From a gamma proteobacterium symbiont of Ctena orbiculata (lineage in GTDB: Bacteria; Pseudomonadota; Gammaproteobacteria; Chromatiales; Chromatiaceae): DNA of 64,000 nucleotides. This document shows, in pieces, positions 46,479 to 56,355 of the stretch. The DNA is taken from the NCBI GenBank assembly GCA_003058495.1, contig QBVC01000023.1, positions 112,155 to 176,154 on the forward strand. The letters run 5' to 3'. Position numbers and translations under genes: made by a program. How positions within the stretch are numbered: position 1 is the stretch's first letter; each line of letters opens with the position of its first letter. The notes beneath the pieces are model-generated. The model was not told the origin of the DNA, searched no databases, and saw nothing but the letters and a program-made list of their open reading frames with translations.

Positions 46479-46877
46479 TCAGTCCGCCAGGGGATCCTCT
46501 CCTTGTTGCCAACCGGCCAGGTATTTTTCAAACAGGTGGAAATCCTCTCCCTTGTGTTCGGTGAAGGTGACATAGATATGCTGCTGGGGGATCCCCAGGG
46601 TCCTGTTGATGATCGCCATAAAGCCCAGTGCCAGGTCCCTGCGCTGCTCCAGGGTGCGGCCGCCGCGAATGTCCGCATTGATGAGCGCAATGCCTTTTTC
46701 CGGCTCTTCCACGCGGCCGATGGAAAGATTGTAGGTACCGAATTCTCGAATCGAAACCGCGACATGATCCATGCCGGTCTGCATGACCTCCGCGAACAGG
46801 GTGCGTACTTCGGAAGCGATAATCTGTTTCTCGATGTCCGATGCTGGTTTGTTGATCTCGAATTGTAGATGCGGCAC
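46479..46877 (-). CDS. Tautomerase-superfamily protein
   Basis: A 132-residue protein that begins MPHLQFEINKPAS, with the catalytic-type Pro after the initiator Met. It has an internal INADIRGGRTLEQRRDLALGFMAIINRTLGIPQQHIYVTFTEHKGEDF segment typical of 5-carboxymethyl-2-hydroxymuconate isomerase and MIF-like tautomerases. It is convergent with the ring-cleavage dioxygenase gene, and both could act on aromatic breakdown products, but no pathway is shown. Confidence 0.75.
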   Translation of the reverse strand: MPHLQFEINKPASDIEKQIIASEVRTLFAEVMQTGMDHVAVSIREFGTYNLSIGRVEEPEKGIALINADIRGGRTLEQRRDLALGFMAIINRTLGIPQQHIYVTFTEHKGEDFHLFEKYLAGWQQGEDPLAD

Positions 46878-46956
46878 GGGTCCACTTCCTCTCTCAGAAG
46901 CTATGGCAAGGAGCTTAAGCCAAGGCCAGTGTTGCAGCCAGTTGGGGAGTAAAATA

Positions 46957-46979
46957 AATTTGCGTTAATTCGCGGCTTG
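46957..46979 (-). repeat. Degenerate copy of the AGTCCGC repeat
   Basis: AAATTTGCGTTAATTCGCGG on the plus strand matches part of the inverted form of the dispersed repeat, with several changes. It is single, without a partner nearby. Confidence 0.5.
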
Positions 46980-47017
46980 CTTACATAACACCCTCCCTTG
47001 GGGGGGTGTGTTCATAG

Positions 47018-49882
47018 CTATAGGTTTTTGATCTTTTCCAACTGCAGCTGCAGGGTTTCAAGGGCGCTTTTGCTCTCCGTCAGTTTATCGCGCTCTTTCT
47101 CCACAACGGCCTGGGGTGCCTTGTCGACGAAGCTGGGATTGGCCAGTTTCTTTTCGATGCGCTCCACATCGCCTTGCATGCGCCCGATCTCCTTCTCCAG
47201 ACGCTTGCTCTCGGCCTCCTTGTCGATCAACCCGGCGAGGGGGATCAGCACCTTCATGTCGCCGACCAGGGCGGTGGATGACTCCGGTTCATCCTCACCT
47301 TCGGCCAATACATCGATCGACTCGGTGCGGGCGAGAAAGTCGAGGAAATGGCGATGCCGCTCTGCCAATGCCTGATCACGCTCGCCGGCGTTGGCCAGGA
47401 TCACGGGAACCGGTTTGCCCGGGGCGATGTTCATCTCACCCTTGATCTTGCGAATGCCGAGAATGAACTGCATCACCCAGGCCATCTCCTCCTCCGCCGC
47501 CTCGTCGATCAGGGACTTACGCTGTGTGGGGAAGGGCTGGTTCATGATGGTGGCTTCATCCCCTCCCGCATCGATCACGCCGGCAATGGGGCCGACCCGT
47601 TGCCAGATCTCCTCGGTGATGAAGGGCATCACCGGATGGGTCAGGCGCAGCAGATTCTCCAGCACTCTGACCAGGGTGCGCCGGGTGCCGCGTTTCGCCT
47701 CGGCGGATGCGCTGTCGTCGTTGAGTACCGGCTTGCTGAGTTCGAGATACCAGTCGCAATACTCGTTCCAGGTGAACTCATAGATCGCCTGGGCGGCGTG
47801 GTCGAAGCGGTAGCCTTCGATGGCCTCCGCCACCGCCTGCTTGGTCTTCTGCAGGCGCGACATGATCCAGCGGTCGGCCACGGAGCGTTCGAGTCTGGCC
47901 GCCGGCTCTGAATGACCGCTCTTCACCCCCTGCACACCGCAATCCTCACCCTCCACGTTCATCATCACATAGCGGGTGGCGTTCCACAGCTTGTTGCAGA
48001 AGTTGCGGTAGCCCTCGATGCGTCCCAGGTCGAACTTGATGTCGCGGCCGGTGGCGGCGAGGGCGGCGAAGGTGAAGCGCAGGGCGTCGGTGCCGAAGCT
48101 GGGGATGCCGTCGGGAAACTCCTTGCGGGTCTGTTTTTCGATCTTCTTCGCCAGCTGCGGCTGCATCATGCCGCTGGTGCGTTTCTCCACCAGCGCTTCC
48201 AGTCCGATGCCGTCGATCAGATCGATGGGATCGAGCACGTTCCCCTTCGACTTCGACATCTTGTCGCCGTGGGAGTCGCGTATCAGGCCGTGGATGTAGA
48301 CGTCGCGGAAGGGGACATCGTCCATGAACTTGAGCCCCATCATGATCATGCGGGCGACCCAGAAGAAGATGATGTCGAAAGCGGTGACCAGCACGCTGGT
48401 GGGGTAGAACGCCTTCAGCCGCTCTGTCTCCTCCGGCCAGCCCAGGGTGGAGAAGGGCCAGAGGGCGGAGCTGAACCAGGTATCGAGGACATCCTCGTCC
48501 TGGCGCAGGGGATAGCTGTCGTCCAGATTATGCTGCGCCCGGACCTCCGCCTCCGACCTGCCCACATAGACATTCCCCTGGTCGTCGTACCAGGCGGGGA
48601 TGCGGTGCCCCCACCAGATCTGACGGCTGATGCACCAGTCCTGGATGTTGCGCATCCACTCGTAGTAGGTGTTCTTCCAGTTGTCGGGGACGAAGCGGAT
48701 ACGGCCGCTCTCCACCGCCTCGATGGCGGGTTTGGCCAGGGGGGCGATCTTGACGTACCACTGGTCGGTCAGATAGGGCTCGATGACCACCCCGGAGCGG
48801 TCGCCCCGGGGCACCATCAGCTTATGGTCGTCGATCTTCTCCAGCAGCCCCTGCTCCTGGAGATCGGCTACGATCTGCTTGCGTGCGTCGTAGCGGTCCA
48901 TGCCGACATACTTTTCCGGAATCAGGCTGCCTTCAGTGGCTTCGTTTTCCCGTATCGCGGCATCCACGGTGAAGATATTGATGAGACCGCCATGGGATTG
49001 CTCGCTGATGGTGACCTCATCCCGATGGCGCTGCCAGACCGCGTAGTCGTTGAAGTCGTGGGCCGGGGTGATCTTCACGCAGCCGGTGCCGAACTCCGGA
49101 TCCACATGCTCCTCGTCGGCGATGATCGGGATGCGTCGGCCGGTCAGGGGCAGCTCCAGCAGTTCGCCGATCAGGTGCCGGTAGCGTTCGTCGCCGGGAT
49201 TGACCGCCACCGCGCAGTCGCCGAGCATGGTCTCGGGACGGGTGGTGGCCACGCTGAGGTGGCCCTGGCCGTTGCTCAGGGGATAGCGCATGTGCCACAT
49301 GTGGCCATACTCCTCCTCCGACAGCACCTCCAGGTCGGAGACCGCGGTGTGCAGCTTGGGATCCCAGTTGACCAGGCGCTTGCCGCGGTAGATCAAGCCC
49401 TCCTCGTAGAGGCGGATGAAGACCTCCCTGACCGCTTCGGAGAGCCCCTCGTCCATGGTGAAGCGTTCGTGCTGCCAGTCCAGGGAGGAGCCGAGTCGGC
49501 GCAGCTGGCGGGAGATATTGCCGCCGGATTCCTGCTTCCACTCCCAGATCCGCTCGATGAACTGCTCCCGTCCCAGGTCGTGGCGCTTCTTGTTCTCCGC
49601 CTCGAGCTGGCGCTCGACCACCATCTGGGTGGCGATGCCGGCATGATCGGAACCGGCCTGCCACAGGGTCTTGTCGCCCTTCATGCGATGATAGCGGATC
49701 AGGGTATCCATGATGGTGTTGTTGAAACCATGCCCCATGTGGAGGCTGCCGGTGACATTGGGGGGCGGGATCATGATGCAGTAGCTGTCACTGCCCCTCT
49801 GGCCCGGGGCGAAATAACCGCGTTCCTCCCAGGTTTGGTACCAGCGCTGTTCAATGGCATGTGGGTCGTAGGTTTTTTCCAT
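47018..49882 (-). CDS. valS: Valine-tRNA ligase
   Basis: A 954-residue class-I synthetase. The HIGH signature is [16 protein letters not shown] (about 37-52) and the KMSKS loop is [12 protein letters not shown] (about 551). An editing domain lies between them, and the C-terminus is a coiled coil ([21 protein letters not shown]) that clamps tRNA. A 660-aa frame on the other strand is a shadow of this gene. It is divergent from ppdK. Confidence 0.97.
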   Translation of the reverse strand: MEKTYDPHAIEQRWYQTWEERGYFAPGQRGSDSYCIMIPPPNVTGSLHMGHGFNNTIMDTLIRYHRMKGDKTLWQAGSDHAGIATQMVVERQLEAENKKRHDLGREQFIERIWEWKQESGGNISRQLRRLGSSLDWQHERFTMDEGLSEAVREVFIRLYEEGLIYRGKRLVNWDPKLHTAVSDLEVLSEEEYGHMWHMRYPLSNGQGHLSVATTRPETMLGDCAVAVNPGDERYRHLIGELLELPLTGRRIPIIADEEHVDPEFGTGCVKITPAHDFNDYAVWQRHRDEVTISEQSHGGLINIFTVDAAIRENEATEGSLIPEKYVGMDRYDARKQIVADLQEQGLLEKIDDHKLMVPRGDRSGVVIEPYLTDQWYVKIAPLAKPAIEAVESGRIRFVPDNWKNTYYEWMRNIQDWCISRQIWWGHRIPAWYDDQGNVYVGRSEAEVRAQHNLDDSYPLRQDEDVLDTWFSSALWPFSTLGWPEETERLKAFYPTSVLVTAFDIIFFWVARMIMMGLKFMDDVPFRDVYIHGLIRDSHGDKMSKSKGNVLDPIDLIDGIGLEALVEKRTSGMMQPQLAKKIEKQTRKEFPDGIPSFGTDALRFTFAALAATGRDIKFDLGRIEGYRNFCNKLWNATRYVMMNVEGEDCGVQGVKSGHSEPAARLERSVADRWIMSRLQKTKQAVAEAIEGYRFDHAAQAIYEFTWNEYCDWYLELSKPVLNDDSASAEAKRGTRRTLVRVLENLLRLTHPVMPFITEEIWQRVGPIAGVIDAGGDEATIMNQPFPTQRKSLIDEAAEEEMAWVMQFILGIRKIKGEMNIAPGKPVPVILANAGERDQALAERHRHFLDFLARTESIDVLAEGEDEPESSTALVGDMKVLIPLAGLIDKEAESKRLEKEIGRMQGDVERIEKKLANPSFVDKAPQAVVEKERDKLTESKSALETLQLQLEKIKNL

Positions 49883-50046
49883 GGATCTCGTTAATTGTTA
49901 AGCAACAAAAAGGGAGTATTATAACCTGCTTGGTATGAAAATCTTGTTGTTATCTGCCAACCACATCAAGGGCCGACAGGGTAGTCGGTGTTAAGCAGCA
50001 GCCGGCTCCCGCCGGTTCGCATAATAAAGCGAGGGGTTTTGAGATT

Positions 50047-52812
50047 ATGAGTGATAAACGACATGTCTTTGCATTTCACGAGGGCGACGGCAAGAACAAG
50101 AAACTGCTGGGTGGCAAGGGTGCGAACCTCTGTGAGATGACCCAGTTCGGCCTGAATGTGCCGCCCGGATTCGTGATCAGCACCGAGGCCTGTCTCGATT
50201 ATCTGGCCGATGAATCCAAGACCCTGCCCGAGAGCCTGATCAAGGACGTGCATGCGCACATGGCGCAGGTTGAAGCCGCCACCGGCAAGGGCTTCGGCGA
50301 TGCCGCCAATCCGCTGCTGGTCTCGGTACGATCCGGTTCCGCGATGTCGATGCCCGGGATGATGGATACTATCCTCAATCTCGGTCTCAACAGCAACACC
50401 CTTCAGGGGGTCATCGAGCAGACCGGCGATTCCCGTTTCGGCTACGACGCCTATCGCCGCTTCATCCAGCTCTTCGGCAAGGTCGCCCTGGGCGTGCCGG
50501 ACGAGGCCTTCGACCAGGAGTTCGAGGCGGTCAAGCAGAATGCCCATGTCACCGAGGATGTGGGGCTCTCCGCTGACGATTTACAGGAGATCTGCGAGCG
50601 TTTTCTGAAGATCTTCGAACAGCACACCGGCAGGCCGTTTCCGGAGAATCCCTACGATCAGCTGGAGATCGCCATCAAGGCGGTGTTCGGCTCCTGGATG
50701 GGCAAGCGCGCCGTCGACTACCGGCGCCAGTTCAATATCACCCCGGATATGGCCAACGGCACCGCGGTGAATGTCTGCACCATGGTGTTCGGCAATCGGG
50801 GCAACGACTCCGCCACCGGGGTCGCCTTCACCCGCAACCCGGGCACCGGCGAAAACAAACTGTTCGGTGAATATCTGGTGAACGCCCAGGGAGAGGATGT
50901 GGTCGCCGGCATCCGCACCCCGAAACCGATCGCCCGCCTGGCCGACGAGATGCCGGAGATGGCGAAGCAGCTCGAGGAGCTGCGGCAGAAGCTGGAGAGC
51001 CACTACAAGGAGATACAGGATTTCGAATTCACCATCGAGCGCGGCACCCTCTACTGCCTGCAGACCCGCAACGGCAAGATGAACGCCACCGCCATGGTGC
51101 GCACCTCGGTGGAGATGGTGGAGGAGGAGCTGATCAGCAAGGAGCAGGCGCTGCTGCGCATCGACCCCGCCTATCTGGAGCAGATGCTCTATCCCAGGCT
51201 GAACAACGAAAATAAGGCGGAACCCATCGCCCAGGGCCTGCCCGCCTCGCCGGGTGCGGCGAGCGGCCTGGCGGTGTTCGACGCCGACCGCGCGGAGATG
51301 ATGGGCAAGGATCAGGGGCAGCAGGTGATCCTGGTGCGGGAAGAGACCAAGCCGGAGGATATCCACGGCTTCTTCGCCTCGGAGGGGATACTCACCAGCC
51401 GCGGCGGCAAGACCTCCCATGCCGCCGTGGTGGCAAGGGGGATGGGCAAGCCCTGCGTGGCCGGCGCCGAGGGTATCAGCGTCGATGTCCAGCGCCGGGA
51501 GGCGATGGCCAAGGGTACGGTGATCCGCGAGGGTGACATGATCACCATCGACGGCAGCAGCGGCAACGTCTTTCTCGGCCAGATTCCGATGGTGGAACCC
51601 GACTTCACCGAGGAGCTGAACCGGCTCTTGAGATGGGCCGACGAAGCCGCCTATCTGCGGGTGATGGCGAATGCCGACACCGCCATCGATGCGAGCAGGG
51701 CGCTGAAGTACGGCGCCATGGGGATCGGGCTCTGCCGCACCGAGCGCATGTTCAATGCGGTCGATCGCCTGCCGGTGGTGATCGAGATGATCGTTGCCGA
51801 GACCCCGGAACAGCGCGAGGCGGCGTTGGACAAGCTGCTGCCGATGCAGCGCAGCGACTTCAAGGAGATCCTCGAGGTGATGGCGCCCAAGCCGGTGACC
51901 ATCCGACTCCTCGATCCCCCCATCCATGAGTTCCTCCCCAGCGAACAGCAGCTGCTGAGCGACCTGGACGAGCTGCACCATCTGCGCAACTCGGTGCGCG
52001 GCATGAATGTCCTCGCCGGCAGCATGATGCTGCTGCAGGATCCCGAGCACGCCAGGCAGGAGGCCGATTCACTGCGACATATGGTGGATGAGAGCCTGGT
52101 GGAGCAGGCGATCGAGAAGAAGGAGACGATGCTGCGCAAGGTCCGCGCCCTGACCGAGACCAACCCCATGCTGGGCCACCGCGGGGTGCGTCTCGGCATT
52201 ACCTTCCCCGAGATCTACAGCATGCAGATCCGCGCCATATTGGAGGCCGCCGCCGAGTGTGCCGCCAAGGATCTGGAGGTCCATCCGCAGATGATGGTGC
52301 CCCAGGTCTGTACCGCCCAGGAGTTGAGGCGGGTCAAGGCGATGGTGGACGAGATCCGCACCGAAGTGGAGGAGCGCTATGGTCACAAGATCAACTTCCG
52401 CTTCGGCACCATGATCGAGGTGGTGCGGGCCTGCATGCGCGCCGACAGGCTGGTCGATGAGGCGGAGTTCTTCTCCTTCGGCACCAACGATCTGACCCAG
52501 GCCACCTTCTCCTTCTCCCGCGAGGATGCGGAGAACAAGTTCCTGCCGATGTATAACCAGAACGACATCCTCAAGGACAACCCCTTCGAGGTGCTCGACG
52601 AGAAGGGCGTCGGCAAGCTGATGCAGCTGGCGGTGGAGTGGGGCCGTGGCGTCAAGCCCGATCTCAGCGTCGGCATCTGCGGCGAACACGGCGGCCATCC
52701 CAGTTCCATCGCTTTCTGTCACAAGGCGGGGCTGAACTATGTCTCCTGCTCGGCGCCACGGGTGCCGGTGGCGCGGCTGGCGGCAGCACATGCCAGCCTG
52801 AATCAGCTGTAG
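50047..52812 (+). CDS. ppdK: Pyruvate, phosphate dikinase
   Basis: A 921-residue PPDK. The phospho-histidine motif GGKTSHAAVVARGMGKPCV holds the catalytic His458. The N-terminal ATP-grasp domain begins LLGGKGANLCEMT, and the C-terminal PEP-binding barrel has FGTNDLTQ and the CGEHGGHPSS motif. It interconverts pyruvate and phosphoenolpyruvate with ATP and phosphate. A minus-strand 489-aa frame here is a shadow. A palindrome ATTCCGGCATGCGCCGGAAT lies 9 bp after the stop and may end transcription. Confidence 0.97.
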   Translation: MSDKRHVFAFHEGDGKNKKLLGGKGANLCEMTQFGLNVPPGFVISTEACLDYLADESKTLPESLIKDVHAHMAQVEAATGKGFGDAANPLLVSVRSGSAMSMPGMMDTILNLGLNSNTLQGVIEQTGDSRFGYDAYRRFIQLFGKVALGVPDEAFDQEFEAVKQNAHVTEDVGLSADDLQEICERFLKIFEQHTGRPFPENPYDQLEIAIKAVFGSWMGKRAVDYRRQFNITPDMANGTAVNVCTMVFGNRGNDSATGVAFTRNPGTGENKLFGEYLVNAQGEDVVAGIRTPKPIARLADEMPEMAKQLEELRQKLESHYKEIQDFEFTIERGTLYCLQTRNGKMNATAMVRTSVEMVEEELISKEQALLRIDPAYLEQMLYPRLNNENKAEPIAQGLPASPGAASGLAVFDADRAEMMGKDQGQQVILVREETKPEDIHGFFASEGILTSRGGKTSHAAVVARGMGKPCVAGAEGISVDVQRREAMAKGTVIREGDMITIDGSSGNVFLGQIPMVEPDFTEELNRLLRWADEAAYLRVMANADTAIDASRALKYGAMGIGLCRTERMFNAVDRLPVVIEMIVAETPEQREAALDKLLPMQRSDFKEILEVMAPKPVTIRLLDPPIHEFLPSEQQLLSDLDELHHLRNSVRGMNVLAGSMMLLQDPEHARQEADSLRHMVDESLVEQAIEKKETMLRKVRALTETNPMLGHRGVRLGITFPEIYSMQIRAILEAAAECAAKDLEVHPQMMVPQVCTAQELRRVKAMVDEIRTEVEERYGHKINFRFGTMIEVVRACMRADRLVDEAEFFSFGTNDLTQATFSFSREDAENKFLPMYNQNDILKDNPFEVLDEKGVGKLMQLAVEWGRGVKPDLSVGICGEHGGHPSSIAFCHKAGLNYVSCSAPRVPVARLAAAHASLNQL

Positions 52813-52820
52813 GCATCTGG

Positions 52821-52840
52821 ATTCCGGCATGCGCCGGAAT
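52821..52840 (+). terminator. Palindrome after ppdK
   Basis: ATTCCGGCATGCGCCGGAAT forms an 8-bp stem. There is no T-run. This sequence also resembles widespread bacterial intergenic palindromes. Confidence 0.4.
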
Positions 52841-52981
52841 GACGAGTTAATCAGAACCTCCTTAGTGTTATCAGGACTTGGTTTGGGCCGGGGTGCATAC
52901 CGGCCCATGCATCAAGATATCGCCCAATCAGTCGACATAATTCTATGTAAGTCAAAGTCTTCCCAAGGGCCTGAGAACAGG

Positions 52982-53067
52982 CCTGAATCCCACGATCCAC
53001 CGTGGGATGAGGTGGCTCACAAACGGACTGAATAGAGCCACCCTGCAGGCAACCGCAGGAATTCGGG
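52982..53067 (+). promoter_or_regulatory. Structured leader upstream of lapG
   Basis: Three consecutive hairpins can form: ATCCCACG/CGTGGGAT (52987-53008), GGTGGCTC/GAGCCACC with a 16-nt loop (53011-53042) and CCTGC/GCAGG (53042-53059). A short closing pair CCTGA/TCGGG (52982-52986 and 53063-53067) can enclose them. The AGGA ribosome-binding sequence lies at the base of the third hairpin, 14 bases before GTG 53075. No known riboswitch motif was recognised; the first hairpin may be a relic of the GTTCCCACG repeat family. Confidence 0.45.
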
Positions 53068-53074
53068 TGTATTG

Positions 53075-53761
53075 GTGACGGGTTATTCGCGCTTCAAGGA
53101 AAACAGACAACGATCGATTCCGGCCTTTCTGATCTCCGCGATACTCTGGCTGGGTGTGGCGATTGCAGTTGCCGAAGGCATCGGTCTGACGGCCGAGGTC
53201 GTCGCCTGGGCGAAGCAGAATTTTGGTGATCAGGCGGGTGAACGAGTCGCATCCTGGCATCGCCTGATGCAGCAGGGCGATCAGCTCGATGATGTCGAGA
53301 AGCTGCGGCGCGTCAACGATTTTTTCAATCAAATTCCCTACCAGTCCGATGCCGAGTTATGGGGCAAGGAGGACTATTGGGCGACTCCCCTGGAACTGCT
53401 GGTACATGAGGGGGGAGATTGCGAGGATTACTCCATTGCCAAGTACTTCACGCTGAAGGAGATGGGCGTGGCGGAGGATAAGCTGCGCATCATGTATGTC
53501 AAATCGATCAAGTTGAATCAATCCCACATGGTGCTGACCTACTATCCGGATCCCTCCTCGATACCCAAGGTGCTGGATAATCTGAATCCTCAACTGCTCT
53601 CAGCCAGCAATCGCCTCGATCTCACCCCGGTATACAGTTTTAATGCCGACGGTTTATGGTTGGCAAAAAGTCTGGGCCGGGGAAAAAAGGTGGGCCCTTC
53701 AACCCGGCTGAGTCTCTGGCAGGAGTTAAAGAAAAGAATGGCGCAGGAGGCAAAGCGATGA
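53075..53761 (+). CDS. lapG: Periplasmic cysteine protease LapG
   Basis: A 228-residue bacterial transglutaminase-like cysteine protease. One N-terminal hydrophobic segment (about 16-35) exports or anchors it. The catalytic triad is visible: Cys116 in GGDCEDYSIAKY, His151 in SHMVLTYY and Asp168 in VLDNLN. LapG cuts the N-terminal region of LapA-type adhesins when released by LapD. GTG 53075 is used; TTG 53072 is an alternative. The stop overlaps a tiny frame whose own stop overlaps lapD. Confidence 0.93.
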   Translation: MTGYSRFKENRQRSIPAFLISAILWLGVAIAVAEGIGLTAEVVAWAKQNFGDQAGERVASWHRLMQQGDQLDDVEKLRRVNDFFNQIPYQSDAELWGKEDYWATPLELLVHEGGDCEDYSIAKYFTLKEMGVAEDKLRIMYVKSIKLNQSHMVLTYYPDPSSIPKVLDNLNPQLLSASNRLDLTPVYSFNADGLWLAKSLGRGKKVGPSTRLSLWQELKKRMAQEAKR

Positions 53762-53859
53762 AGGAGAATTGCCCAGCCTGCGGCCATGGATATGGTTTTC
53801 GGTTTCAAAAGAGCATCGATGCTGTCATCATCGATCGGTATAGGGTGGAAAGCTCATGA
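53758..53859 (+). CDS. Possible 33-residue peptide between lapG and lapD
   Basis: A 33-codon frame (MKENCPACGHGYGF...) fills the lapG-lapD gap exactly. Its ATG overlaps the lapG stop by four bases (ATGA) and its TGA overlaps the lapD ATG in the same way. It carries a CPACGH motif that could bind metal. An AAGCG stretch, not a strong ribosome-binding site, precedes it, so coupled translation from lapG would be needed. It may simply serve to couple the two genes. Confidence 0.35.
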   Translation: MKENCPACGHGYGFRFQKSIDAVIIDRYRVESS

Positions 53860-55814
53860 CGCTGTCACGACAATTGATAATTTTGATCACTGTTCTGTTG
53901 GTGCTGGTGTTTACCGGTACCTTCTTCATCAGTGTGCAAAACACACGTGCCTATCTCGAGTCACAACTGGAATCCCATGCCCAGGACACCGCGACTTCGC
54001 TGGGATTGTCGATTTCCAAGCACATGGCCGACGGGGACCTTGCCACCATCACCTCCATGACCGATGCAATCTTCGATCGGGGATACTACCGCCTGGTCGT
54101 GGTTCAGGATATGCAAGGGGAACCGTTGGTGGAGCGCAGCCTGGCCGTTACCCTGGAGGGTGTCCCGCCCTGGTTCATCGAGCGCTTTCCCCTCACCACA
54201 CCGAGGGGTGAGGCGATTGTGATGTCGGGCTGGGTCCAGGCCGGAAAGGTGGTGGTGCAGAGCCATCCGGGTTTTGCCCATCGCCAACTGTGGGAGAACA
54301 GTGTCGAGGTCTTCTGGTGGTTTCTGGTCAGCGCCTTGGTTGTGCTGTTTCTTGGTCTGCTCTCGCTGCAACTGGTGCTCAAGCCGCTGAGGCAGGTGGA
54401 GCAACAGGCGAACGCCATCGTCAACCGTGAATTCCCCATAATCGAGCGATTGCCCGGGACCCCGGACCTGCGCCGCATCGTGCTGGCGATGAACCGGATG
54501 TCGTCGAAGGTCAAGGAGATGATCGAAAAGCTGGAGCGGTTGACCGAAGGACTGCATCGGCAGGCCTCGCGCAATCCGGTGACCGACCTCACCAATAAAC
54601 GCTTTTTTCACAATACCATGACCAACCTCTTCGCATCGCCGGAGGAGTGTCTGAGCGGTGCGTTGGCGCTGATCCAGCTCAACAATCTCAAGGATATCAA
54701 TGAGAATCACGGTTATCAGGCGGGTGATGAACTGCTTAAACAGACCGCCGAGACCCTGCAGTCGTTAGCTGGAACCTACAACAAGAGTTATCTGGCGCAC
54801 CTGAATGGAGGCGATTATGCACTCTTCGTGGAGGACATCTCCCTGGCTGAGGCGGCTAAACTGGGTGAAACCCTCTCCTCCGCCCTGTCCGGTCTCGCCG
54901 ATACCACGCTGGTCGAGAGCGAGGATATGGGACACATCGGTTTGGCCGTCTACAACGCCACGCAAAATCTTTCCGAGCTGCTTTCGCAAGCGGATATGTC
55001 ACTGCGTACGGCACAAGGCGAGGGGGCCAATTCATGGCATCTCTACAAGCCCGGCGAGATAGATACCGGCTCGGTCAGGGGCGCATCGGAGTGGCAGGCG
55101 ACGATTCAAAACGCCCTGGCGTCAGACAGGTTCATACTCCAATTTCAGCCGGTGTTCGCCTGCCGGGATGGGGGCGTCCTCCATCATGAGGTGTATGTTC
55201 GGATCAAGGAGGAGGACGGGCAGGGCGCCGCGCAATTGCTTTCCGCAGGCCTGTTCATACCCCATGCGGACAGACTGGGCCTGACCCCTGAGATCGACCG
55301 GATGGTGATCGGCAAGGTGATCGCACGGTTACAGATCGAGTCCAGGCAAAATACCAGTTATGCCATAAATATATCGCCTATCAGTCTGAAAAATAAAGAA
55401 TTTACTGCATGGCTGGAACGCCAGCTTTCGGCCAATCCGACGCTTGCGCGACGCCTCATCTTTGAGATGCCGGAATATGGCGCGGTTACCCAGCTCGATA
55501 AGGTCAGCGCCTTTATCAATCAAATCAGACGCCACGGTGCGGCCTTCTCCCTCGATCATTTTGGCCGCAGTCACAGTGCGTTCGGTTATTTGAAGACGAT
55601 CAAGGTCGATTTTCTGAAGATCGACGGCAGCTATCTCTGGGAACTGCAGAAGAGTGCCGAAAACCAGTTCTTTATCCAGGCTTTGGTCGATATCGCCCAT
55701 GGACTGGAGATCAAGGTGGTTGGGGAGGCCGTGGAGACGGAGCAGGTTTGGGAGATTGTGCAAAAGCTGCATCTGGAGGGTGGACAGGGCTATTTTCTGG
55801 GCAAGCCCGAGTAG
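53856..55814 (+). CDS. lapD: c-di-GMP receptor LapD (degenerate GGDEF-EAL)
   Basis: A 652-residue inner-membrane protein. TM1 (about 7-25), a periplasmic LapD/MoxY domain (about 25-150) with the GWVQAGKVVVQSHPGFAH motif, TM2 (about 153-172), HAMP, then GGDEF and EAL domains. Both active sites are degenerate: GGDYA in place of GGDEF (318-322) and EVYVR in place of EALLR (445-449). So it should bind c-di-GMP without making or breaking it. When bound, it holds LapG and protects the adhesin. Confidence 0.93.
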   Translation: MTLSRQLIILITVLLVLVFTGTFFISVQNTRAYLESQLESHAQDTATSLGLSISKHMADGDLATITSMTDAIFDRGYYRLVVVQDMQGEPLVERSLAVTLEGVPPWFIERFPLTTPRGEAIVMSGWVQAGKVVVQSHPGFAHRQLWENSVEVFWWFLVSALVVLFLGLLSLQLVLKPLRQVEQQANAIVNREFPIIERLPGTPDLRRIVLAMNRMSSKVKEMIEKLERLTEGLHRQASRNPVTDLTNKRFFHNTMTNLFASPEECLSGALALIQLNNLKDINENHGYQAGDELLKQTAETLQSLAGTYNKSYLAHLNGGDYALFVEDISLAEAAKLGETLSSALSGLADTTLVESEDMGHIGLAVYNATQNLSELLSQADMSLRTAQGEGANSWHLYKPGEIDTGSVRGASEWQATIQNALASDRFILQFQPVFACRDGGVLHHEVYVRIKEEDGQGAAQLLSAGLFIPHADRLGLTPEIDRMVIGKVIARLQIESRQNTSYAINISPISLKNKEFTAWLERQLSANPTLARRLIFEMPEYGAVTQLDKVSAFINQIRRHGAAFSLDHFGRSHSAFGYLKTIKVDFLKIDGSYLWELQKSAENQFFIQALVDIAHGLEIKVVGEAVETEQVWEIVQKLHLEGGQGYFLGKPE

Positions 55815-55937
55815 CCGTAGATAGCCGCGATTTCTGACTGTTTTCGCCCTATTTTATCCAGCACCGGCGGGAATGGCGCTAACAGCTCCCATAACATCAC
55901 GATAATTAAAGAATTTACTTCGTGTGACGCTAACAAA

Positions 55938-56276
55938 TCAGAGGAGTTCGTCATCGTCGACGAGGAGCGGGTCGCCGGGCTGGAATACTGAACGAATTTG
56001 ATTCCGCATCAGGATTTTTTGTTGAGCAGCGTTGGGCAGATCGGTGAACATGATCAGGTTTTTCTGGATAAGCAGTTCAATCAGGTCCTCGACGATACGG
56101 ATCATACCTGCATCGGTCTCGGAAAGTAGCTTTTTCGAAAGGGTAGTGGAACTGTTGTTGAAGATAAACCCAATAACCTCTTCATCCGTGGCGTTCACTA
56201 CCTCGTCGGCGCCGGGCGAGGGGGTGTCGGAGAGGTTGATGATATCGCCGCTCTTATCGCGTTTTGCATACAACAT
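55938..56276 (-). CDS. Conserved protein of unknown function (112 aa)
   Basis: A 112-residue acidic protein that begins MLYAKRDKSGDII. Homologues of this kind are often mislabelled tryptophan synthase beta subunit, but no catalytic residue of that enzyme is present. It has a helical C-terminal half (RIVEDLIELLIQKNLIMFTDLPNAAQQKIL). It is encoded on the opposite strand between lapD and lapB. Function unknown. Confidence 0.65.
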   Translation of the reverse strand: MLYAKRDKSGDIINLSDTPSPGADEVVNATDEEVIGFIFNNSSTTLSKKLLSETDAGMIRIVEDLIELLIQKNLIMFTDLPNAAQQKILMRNQIRSVFQPGDPLLVDDDELL

Positions 56277-56355
56277 TGAGATTCCTCGACAACAGTTTCA
56301 TATGGTTTTAATTTCCGGTAGCAATTGATTTAACGCAAGCATCACTATTCAATCC

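Noticed and set aside
47912..49894. 660-residue open frame on the plus strand
   Set aside because: It lies opposite valS, whose signature motifs are intact. The shadow translation is rich in Asp, His and Leu runs with no family similarity.
50581..52050. 489-residue open frame on the minus strand
   Set aside because: Shadow of ppdK in a GC-rich region; no recognisable motif.
53005..53075. c-di-GMP riboswitch before lapG
   Set aside because: Hairpins are present but the conserved GEMM core (GACGCAAAG and tetraloop receptor) is not seen.
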